Shown here: positions 58,238 through 64,000 of the stretch, in pieces
Layout of the letters: every line of letters starts with the position of its first letter
Position numbering within the stretch: position 1 is the first letter of the stretch
Origin: Bacteroidota bacterium
GTDB lineage: Bacteria > Bacteroidota > Bacteroidia > Chitinophagales > Chitinophagaceae
NCBI GenBank assembly: GCA_020161435.1
Contig: JAIUNV010000001.1
Span: 868,001 to 932,000, forward strand
Direction of reading: 5' to 3'
Length of the DNA stretch: 64,000 bases
Made by a program: the position numbers and the translations under genes
Notes under the pieces: model-generated
The model's input: the letters and a program-made list of their open reading frames with translations, nothing else
Databases searched by the model: none
What the model was told of the DNA's origin: nothing

Positions 58238-61033
58238 GTGAAGAACCTATTTAAGTTGTCATTCATTTCCCTGCTCATTATACTTTGCCAAAACCCCGCC
58301 ATAGCGCAGGTTTCGGTACGCCTGAGTGGTAAAATTCTCAACCAGCGCAACCAGCCTGTGGCCGGTGCTACCATTTCGGTAAAGGGGCTGCGTAGTGTGC
58401 CGGCCAATGCCGATGGCGAATACAGCCTGCAACTGCCCGAAGGCAAATACAGCGTAACGGTAACCGCAGTAGGTTATCAAACAAAAGAAGTGGTAGATGT
58501 AGAAGTAAAAGCCAACCTCGACAATACACTGGACATTTTACTGGAAGATAAAAAAAGTGAACTGGGCGAGGTGGTAGTTACAAGCAGCCGCCGCCAGGAG
58601 AGCACCAATACCATGCTCACTTTTCAAAAAAACAACACGGCCATGAGCAGTGGCTTGGCGGCCGATTTTATTAAGCGTACACCCGATAAAAATACCGGCG
58701 AAGTATTGCGTCGTGTGAGTGGTGCTTCAATTCAAGACAATAAGTTTGTTGTAGTACGTGGCCTCAGCGACCGCTATAATGCAGCCATGATTAACGGGGC
58801 TACACTGCCGAGTTCTGAGCCCGATAAAAAAGCTTTTTCGTTTGATGTTATTCCTTCGCAGCTCATTGATAATATCATTATCAACAAAACAGCTACACCA
58901 GAACTTACAGGCGAATTTGCCGGCGGTTTGGTACAAATTGCCACCAAGGATATTCCTGTAAAAAACCTGTTGAATGTGGGTGTGAGCTTTGGCTTTAACA
59001 CACAGTCTATCGGAAAGGAATTTGTGAGCAACCGCCGTGGTGCAACTGATTGGTTGGGTTTTGATGATGGCCAGCGTAGCCTGCCTGCTAGCTACCCCAC
59101 CAAGTATCTTGCTTATAACCGTTTGCCTATGGCCGATCGTTATGCCATCAGCCAGCAGTTCAACGACGGCGTTTATGATGAAGTAACTTCTACTGCCGGT
59201 CCTATTCAGCAATACAATCTTACATGGGCCAATGCCGTGAGAGATAAAAAAGGCGGTGCCTTTGGTTCTGTGGTTGGCCTTACGTATCGTCAATCCAAGC
59301 TCATTTTCCCTACCGTTAATCGTCAGATTTTCGACTTTGATGGTTCTACACTGCTCGACTATGTAGATGCACAAAATAAGAACAGCACCACCTGGGGCGG
59401 TTTGGCCAATTTTGCGTACAGCAAAGGCAAAACAAAAATTGCTTTTAAAAATTTGTTCAACCAATTGCTGGAAGACAACTACTACCGCCGTAATGGTGTG
59501 AACATTGATAACCTGCAGGATGTGCAAATGCGTTCATCGGTACTCAACCAGCGCAGCTTGTACAGCAGCCAGGTAGAACTGACGCATCAGTTCAAAAACA
59601 AGTTTAAGTTTTCGGGCAATATCAACTACGCTTTCAATAAAAAAGACCAGCCCGACCTGCGGGTGCAAACTTATGCCAAGCCTGCAGGCAGTACAGCGCC
59701 TTTTAGCCTCAACAACCGCGGTAACAATACCAACCGTTTTTGGAGCGATTTGAAAGACCAGAGTGCTGGCTATCAGGTAAAATTAGAAATGCCCTTCAAC
59801 CTGAAAGGTGTGAAGCAGGTAGCTTCTGTTGGTGGTGGTTCTTTTGCCCGCATCCGCCAGTTTCAGGCCACTATTTTGGGTGTAAATGATCCGTCAAATG
59901 CCGGTCTGTTTTTTGAGCAATACAACAACGTTTTCCAAAGCACCAATTTTGGCCCCAACGGCTTTATGTACATCACAGATCTGCAGAACGTGAACGATAA
60001 ATATTTCGGCGCTTCTGTACTCAGCAATGCGTACGTGATGTTTGATAACAAAATTGGTGAAAAGCTGCGCCTGGTATGGGGTGCCCGTGGCGAATACTTT
60101 GAGCAGGTGGTAGAAACAAATGCTACTAAAAACCTCGAAGTACAAACCGATAAGTTCGACTTCCTGCCTTCTGCCAACATCACTTTTACACCCAACCGCA
60201 AAACAAATTTGCGGGTAGCCGCCAGCCGCACAGTAGCCCGTCCTGAGTTTAGAGAGGTTGCACCATTTGCCTTTTTCGATTTTGAAGAAATTGCTTCTAC
60301 AGTGGGCAACCCCGATTTGAAGCGTTCTTCTATCATCAATACAGATGTACGTTACGAATGGTATCCTAAAGCAGGAGAAATGATTTCTATTGGCGCATTC
60401 CTCAAATCGTTTGATGCACCAATAGAGTTGCGCCTCAACAGTGCCAGTGCACCTACCCGCCGCCAGTACCAGTATCAAAATGCCGAGAGTGCTATTTTGT
60501 ATGGTGCCGAGTTTGAATTCCGCAAGTCATTAGGCTTTTTGGGCAAAGAAGGTGGCTGGATGGAGAAACTCTACTTCAATGGTAATGCTTCACTCTTGTT
60601 TAGCGAAGTGACGTTGCAAATTCAAGATGCAAGTGGTGTAAAAACTGGTGCATTCAATCGTCCGTTGCAAGGCCAGAGTCCTTACCTCATTAATGCCGGT
60701 TTTCAATACGATGGCGACAATGGTTTGAACCTCTCATTGTTGTACAACGTAATTGGCCAACGCCTTCGTTTTGTAGGTAACGACAACTATGGCGATGTGT
60801 ATGAAAAGCCACGTAACCTGCTCGACTTTCAGATTTCAAAAAAGATCATGAAGAAGCGTGGCGAAGTTCGCCTCACCGTAAGTGATTTGCTCAACCAGTA
60901 TGTGCTGCTGTACGAAAAACCCATTACCAAAGAGAAGACAGCGTATGATGAAAATGTGGACCGCATTTTCACCCGCTATCGTCCGGGTACTACCTTCTCA
61001 ATAGGCTTTACTTACGATATCAATATCAAATAG
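58238..61033 (+). CDS. TonB-dependent receptor with N-terminal carboxypeptidase-like domain
   Basis: 931 residues from a GTG at 58238, which opens a signal peptide (KNLFKLSFISLLIILCQNPAIA then Q). A GTG at 58205 is further upstream. The N-terminal CarboxypepD_reg-like domain (about 25-105) has GKILNQRNQPVAGATISVKG. The plug domain follows (VLRRVSGASIQDNKFVVVRG, about 155-175), then the 22-strand barrel, ending in FSIGFTYDINIK. It imports an unknown ligand across the outer membrane. A lipoprotein gene follows by 54 bp. No riboswitch is recognised in the leader. Confidence 0.92.
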   Translation: MKNLFKLSFISLLIILCQNPAIAQVSVRLSGKILNQRNQPVAGATISVKGLRSVPANADGEYSLQLPEGKYSVTVTAVGYQTKEVVDVEVKANLDNTLDILLEDKKSELGEVVVTSSRRQESTNTMLTFQKNNTAMSSGLAADFIKRTPDKNTGEVLRRVSGASIQDNKFVVVRGLSDRYNAAMINGATLPSSEPDKKAFSFDVIPSQLIDNIIINKTATPELTGEFAGGLVQIATKDIPVKNLLNVGVSFGFNTQSIGKEFVSNRRGATDWLGFDDGQRSLPASYPTKYLAYNRLPMADRYAISQQFNDGVYDEVTSTAGPIQQYNLTWANAVRDKKGGAFGSVVGLTYRQSKLIFPTVNRQIFDFDGSTLLDYVDAQNKNSTTWGGLANFAYSKGKTKIAFKNLFNQLLEDNYYRRNGVNIDNLQDVQMRSSVLNQRSLYSSQVELTHQFKNKFKFSGNINYAFNKKDQPDLRVQTYAKPAGSTAPFSLNNRGNNTNRFWSDLKDQSAGYQVKLEMPFNLKGVKQVASVGGGSFARIRQFQATILGVNDPSNAGLFFEQYNNVFQSTNFGPNGFMYITDLQNVNDKYFGASVLSNAYVMFDNKIGEKLRLVWGARGEYFEQVVETNATKNLEVQTDKFDFLPSANITFTPNRKTNLRVAASRTVARPEFREVAPFAFFDFEEIASTVGNPDLKRSSIINTDVRYEWYPKAGEMISIGAFLKSFDAPIELRLNSASAPTRRQYQYQNAESAILYGAEFEFRKSLGFLGKEGGWMEKLYFNGNASLLFSEVTLQIQDASGVKTGAFNRPLQGQSPYLINAGFQYDGDNGLNLSLLYNVIGQRLRFVGNDNYGDVYEKPRNLLDFQISKKIMKKRGEVRLTVSDLLNQYVLLYEKPITKEKTAYDENVDRIFTRYRPGTTFSIGFTYDINIK

Positions 61034-61087
61034 CCATTTGCTATCCAACTACACAAAAACAGTTTAAAAAACTTTCAAACGAATACA

Positions 61088-62473
61088 ATGAAAAAGTTAG
61101 GCATCATCCTGGCAGCTATTACCATCACGGCTACGTCGTGCATTAAGGTCGACATCGATAATTCTTCTGTAGACAGCGGCAACGGTAATGGGGTATATGC
61201 TACCAAGCAAGCCGAAATTTCGGCTACCAAAGTAATTACCGGTGTAATTAACGATGGTGAAAATGTGGAACTGCCCAAGGGCGTTTACACGCTTAAAGGG
61301 TACGTGTATGTAAACGGCCGAGCTTCTATCAAGTTTGCACCCGGTTCTGTTATCAAAAGCGACACTGTACAAAAAGGTGCGTTGATCATTGAACGCAATT
61401 CAAAAATCTTTGCTTGTGGTACTGCTTCTGAGCCCATTGTATTTACTTCTGGCAAAGCTGCTGGTAGCCGCAAGCCCGGCGACTGGGGTGGTATCGTTAT
61501 CTTGGGTAATGCACCCACCAACCGTACTACTACACCCATCATCGAAGGTGGTATCAATGCTGAATACGGTGGCAGTGTAGCTACCGACAACAGTGGTTCT
61601 TTGTGCTATATCCGCATTGAGTACGCTGGTATTGCCGCTGACCCCAACTCAGAAATTAACGGTCTTACACTCGGTGGCGTAGGTAGCGGTACTACTATCA
61701 ACTACGTGCAGGTTTCTTATGGCAACGATGATGCTTACGAATTTTTCGGTGGTACTGTAAATGCCAAATACCTCATTGCTTTTGCAACAGCTGATGACGA
61801 TTATGATTTCGACTTTGGTTACAATGGCCGCCTGCAATTTGGTGTAGCCCTGCGTGATCCTTTGTTTGTAGATGCCGGCGATGCGGGCAATGGCGTAGAG
61901 TGCGACAACGATGCTACAGGTAGCAATGCCACTCCATACACCAAGCCTTCTATCAGCAACTTTACCTGGGTTGGTCCTAACAATGCTGCTGGCACTTTGG
62001 CCAATCATAACTTCAACATGCGTTGGCGCCGTGCTACACAGTTTGATGTACGCAACTCTGTGTTGATGGGTTACATGGATGCCGGTTTGTCTCTCGAATC
62101 AGACTCTACTGTAAGCTTCTATAAAAATGGCGCTTCTGCTTTCCGCAACAACCTGGTGCATGCAGTAACGGCTCATTTCCGTGCAGCTACCAACCCTGTT
62201 ATGACTTCTGCTGAAGTAGAAACAAAAGCGTTGGCCGATGGCAATACCAAACATGCAGCTGCAACAGAAATTGGTCTCACCAATCCATTTGTATTGAATG
62301 CACCAAACTTTTTGCCAGCAGCAGGCAGCCCTGCGTTGAGCGGTGCAGCTTTCACTGGTACTGGTTGGGCTGGTGTATCTTTCTGGACAACGACTACTTT
62401 CCGTGGCGCCTTTGGCGCAGACAACTGGATGACTGGTTGGGCAAGCTTCACTCCGCAAACCAATGTATATTAA
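61088..62473 (+). CDS. Lipoprotein, parallel beta-helix type, TonB-receptor partner
   Basis: 461 residues. Lipoprotein signal KLGIILAAITITATSC with Cys18 as probable lipid site. The mature body has NGLTLGGVGSGTTINYVQVS, GGTVNAKYLIAFATADDDYDFD and KFAPGSVIKSDTVQKGALII-like strands, as in right-handed beta-helices. Such lipoproteins are regularly paired with TonB receptors of this type in Bacteroidota, suggesting a surface-exposed binding partner. The ligand is unknown. Confidence 0.82.
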   Translation: MKKLGIILAAITITATSCIKVDIDNSSVDSGNGNGVYATKQAEISATKVITGVINDGENVELPKGVYTLKGYVYVNGRASIKFAPGSVIKSDTVQKGALIIERNSKIFACGTASEPIVFTSGKAAGSRKPGDWGGIVILGNAPTNRTTTPIIEGGINAEYGGSVATDNSGSLCYIRIEYAGIAADPNSEINGLTLGGVGSGTTINYVQVSYGNDDAYEFFGGTVNAKYLIAFATADDDYDFDFGYNGRLQFGVALRDPLFVDAGDAGNGVECDNDATGSNATPYTKPSISNFTWVGPNNAAGTLANHNFNMRWRRATQFDVRNSVLMGYMDAGLSLESDSTVSFYKNGASAFRNNLVHAVTAHFRAATNPVMTSAEVETKALADGNTKHAAATEIGLTNPFVLNAPNFLPAAGSPALSGAAFTGTGWAGVSFWTTTTFRGAFGADNWMTGWASFTPQTNVY

Positions 62474-62497
62474 TCTTCCTCTTTTCTGTTTTTTTGC

Positions 62498-62535
62498 AAA
62501 CTGCTTTCGCCGAAAGACGAAAGCAGTTTGCTTTG
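62498..62535 (+). terminator. Intrinsic terminator after the TonB-receptor operon
   Basis: AAACTGCTTTCG (62498-62509) pairs with CGAAAGCAGTTT (62518-62529) in a perfect 12-bp stem, followed by GCTTTG. Confidence 0.8.
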
Positions 62536-62559
62536 TAGCTAGTTTCAATTTTTTGTAGC

Positions 62560-63054
62560 ATGAAGAAGTTTCTCGATTATCCTTTGCTGTTGCTGATTGT
62601 ATGCTCGTTGGTTGCCTGCCAAAGCAATCAACCAACCAATGCTGGTACAACCGCAAAAGATTCCACCGTACTCATAACTACGGGTATCACGTTAGAGCCC
62701 GGTTTGGCTACAGCAGATAGCATTTCCATTTTGTTTTACAAACATCCTTTTACAGATGATAAAGAACAGTATACCCGGTTTTATACCAGCTTTCAAACCA
62801 CAACAGATACTGTGCTGGCATTGCTGAAAGAAAACATGACGCTACCATTTACAGAAGATAGTTTACGGGATTGCCGCAGCGAAGGCAAAATGTTTGTGTT
62901 TAGTAAAGGCAAAGTGGCGCAGACTATTTATTTTACTACACAATCGGCGCAGTGTACGCACCTGTATTTCATCAATACAGGGCGCTACTACTACTTTCCA
63001 TTTCAGGCTGCTTTGCAGCAGCGGCTCGCTGTGCTGAAAGCATTGGCTAAATAG
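62560..63054 (+). CDS. Small lipoprotein, unknown function
   Basis: 164 residues. Lipoprotein signal KKFLDYPLLLLIVCSLVAC with Cys20 (VAC then QSN). A low-complexity linker rich in Thr/Asn follows, then a compact domain with one Cys pair in LRDCRSEG and SAQCTHLY. No family is recognised. Separated from the previous gene by a terminator. Confidence 0.72.
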   Translation: MKKFLDYPLLLLIVCSLVACQSNQPTNAGTTAKDSTVLITTGITLEPGLATADSISILFYKHPFTDDKEQYTRFYTSFQTTTDTVLALLKENMTLPFTEDSLRDCRSEGKMFVFSKGKVAQTIYFTTQSAQCTHLYFINTGRYYYFPFQAALQQRLAVLKALAK

Positions 63055-63242
63055 CAGTTATCTGTTTACGATTTGTTAGCCTTGTCTTTACATTGGCGTA
63101 ATGCAGGCATCGTTATTTCACCACCTATTCATTTGCATTCTTCACAGCAATACGTAGAGTAGATTTTCTCGAACCCGCCTCGGTGTCCACCGCTGGCGGT
63201 TTTTTTTGGGCAGTTGCCCCAAGGGGTAGACCTTTGTATACT

Positions 63243-63899
63243 ATGCAAACCAACCAGCGTTTTGGAAATATAGCTACACCATCCACCCGCCTTTTTTTTA
63301 CAGCGGCGCTCTTGTATTGGGCCGGCGGCCTGCTGGTAATGATGAATTATGGAAAAGCCGAAGGCTTTTTACTGATGCGAAATGTAGGCTCACCCATCAC
63401 CGATTTTTTATTTACTTACCTCACTCATGTGGGTGATGGGCTGATGGCGGTGGCTGTATGTGTGCTGTGGTTGTTTCAAAAAAAATGGCCGAGAGCCATA
63501 GTGTTGTTTGCCGCTTTTGCTGTGTCGGGGCTGTTGGCACAGCTCATTAAAAACACGGTTGCCTCTCCGCGTCCTGCTCCGTTTTTTAAGGCTAACGGTC
63601 AATTGATTGATGCAGTAAACGGGGTGGAATTATTGCAAAGCCACAACAGTTTTCCTTCGGGCCATACCGCTACCGCTTTTGCCTTGGCTACATCGTTGGT
63701 GCTGCTCATGCCGTGGTGGCAAAAGCGCTGGTGGCTGGCTTTTATAGTAGCTGTGGGTATTGGCTACAGCAGGGTGTATTTAGGGCAACATTTTTTGCAA
63801 GATGTGTTGGCCGGTTCAGTATTGGGCGTGTTGAGTGCGGCGGCAGTGTACCTGCTGCTGCGCAAATGGAATCCACCTTTTACCAGAGCGGCCTGGTAA
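63243..63899 (+). CDS. PAP2-superfamily phosphatase, membrane-bound
   Basis: 218 residues from the ATG at 63243; a GTG at 63183 is further upstream. Six membrane helices. The PAP2 motifs are KNTVASPRPAP (KxxxxxxRP), PSGHTATAF (PSGH) and SRVYLGQHFLQDV (SRxxxxxHxxxD). It would dephosphorylate lipid phosphates or undecaprenyl diphosphate in the inner membrane. Confidence 0.92.
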   Translation: MQTNQRFGNIATPSTRLFFTAALLYWAGGLLVMMNYGKAEGFLLMRNVGSPITDFLFTYLTHVGDGLMAVAVCVLWLFQKKWPRAIVLFAAFAVSGLLAQLIKNTVASPRPAPFFKANGQLIDAVNGVELLQSHNSFPSGHTATAFALATSLVLLMPWWQKRWWLAFIVAVGIGYSRVYLGQHFLQDVLAGSVLGVLSAAAVYLLLRKWNPPFTRAAW

Positions 63900-63950
63900 T
63901 TAGTCGATCTTACTTTATACAAAGTAATTCAAGTTATCTCTCAGGCCTCT

Positions 63951-64000
63951 TTGCGGCCTTCGAGTGTAAAACCAATGGTGGTGCCTACATCGGGCTTGCT
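63951..64000 (-). CDS. C-terminal end of a minus-strand gene, possibly histidine kinase
   Basis: Partial: only the last 16 or so residues (SKPDVGTTIGFTLEGRKEA) and the TGA at 63951-63953 are seen. The sequence G-T-T-x-x-F-T-L resembles the last strand of the histidine-kinase ATPase domain. The call is weak. The reverse frame continues off the right edge. Confidence 0.45.

Overview
The window reads as chromosomal DNA of a Bacteroidota bacterium, most likely family Chitinophagaceae. The evidence is TonB-dependent receptors, type IX secretion sorting domains, -7 promoter boxes of the TAnnTTTG kind, a phenylacetate operon of the Bacteroidota layout, weak ribosome binding sites and moderate GC. 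It looks like an ordinary chromosome with a few accessory patches. There is no rRNA, standard tRNA, CRISPR array, phage or intact insertion sequence.

Region by region. 1-4744: phenylacetyl-CoA degradation (paaA end, paaB, C, D, G, I and paaY), interrupted by a four-helix-bundle gene flanked by inverted repeats and by palindromic C5/G5 repeats, one of them inside paaC. 4826-6163: secreted M24 peptidase. 6165-10745: a one-direction operon for iron-sulfur/nitric-oxide stress (Ric, hemerythrin, DUF2249, a heme-copper-oxidase-like membrane protein, a DUF59 protein and an Rrf2 regulator) plus a divergent DGC-domain gene, with a 26-bp palindrome between. 10818-18010: obgE, a YbjQ-family gene, a large secreted repeat protein, a small zinc-ribbon protein and the three-gene proton-translocating transhydrogenase. 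18140-23059: acyl-CoA dehydrogenase with a MarR regulator, an RRM protein, a glycosyltransferase and an Lrp-type regulator.

23296-23817 holds the most unusual item: two tandem RNAs of 199 and 195 nt. Each can fold a complete tRNA cloverleaf but carries a structured insertion of about 120-130 nt where the variable loop should be. Stems inside the insertion covary between the two copies, and an intrinsic terminator follows.

23934-37155: MerR-type regulator, thioredoxin-like protein, MscS channel, LpxH, a TPR protein, the rsfS-ftsH-LUD group, birA, bcp, and a free-standing N-terminal half of carbamoyl-phosphate synthase large subunit. 37233-47045: cell-surface glycan genes, an ECF sigma/anti-sigma operon, a transketolase C-terminal subunit, galE and a phosphate transporter pair. 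47250-58027: a GH28 pectinase and a very large DUF4450-like glycosidase, a rhodanese, then a TIGR03032 protein followed by two paralogous FG-GAP surface proteins with type IX sorting tails and unusual 80-residue leaders. 58238-64000: TonB-dependent receptor with a partner lipoprotein, a second lipoprotein, a PAP2 phosphatase and the end of a possible histidine kinase.

All family names come from recognising motifs by eye; no searches were run. Start codons were chosen by homology, leader sequence and spacing, because ribosome binding sites in this phylum are weak.
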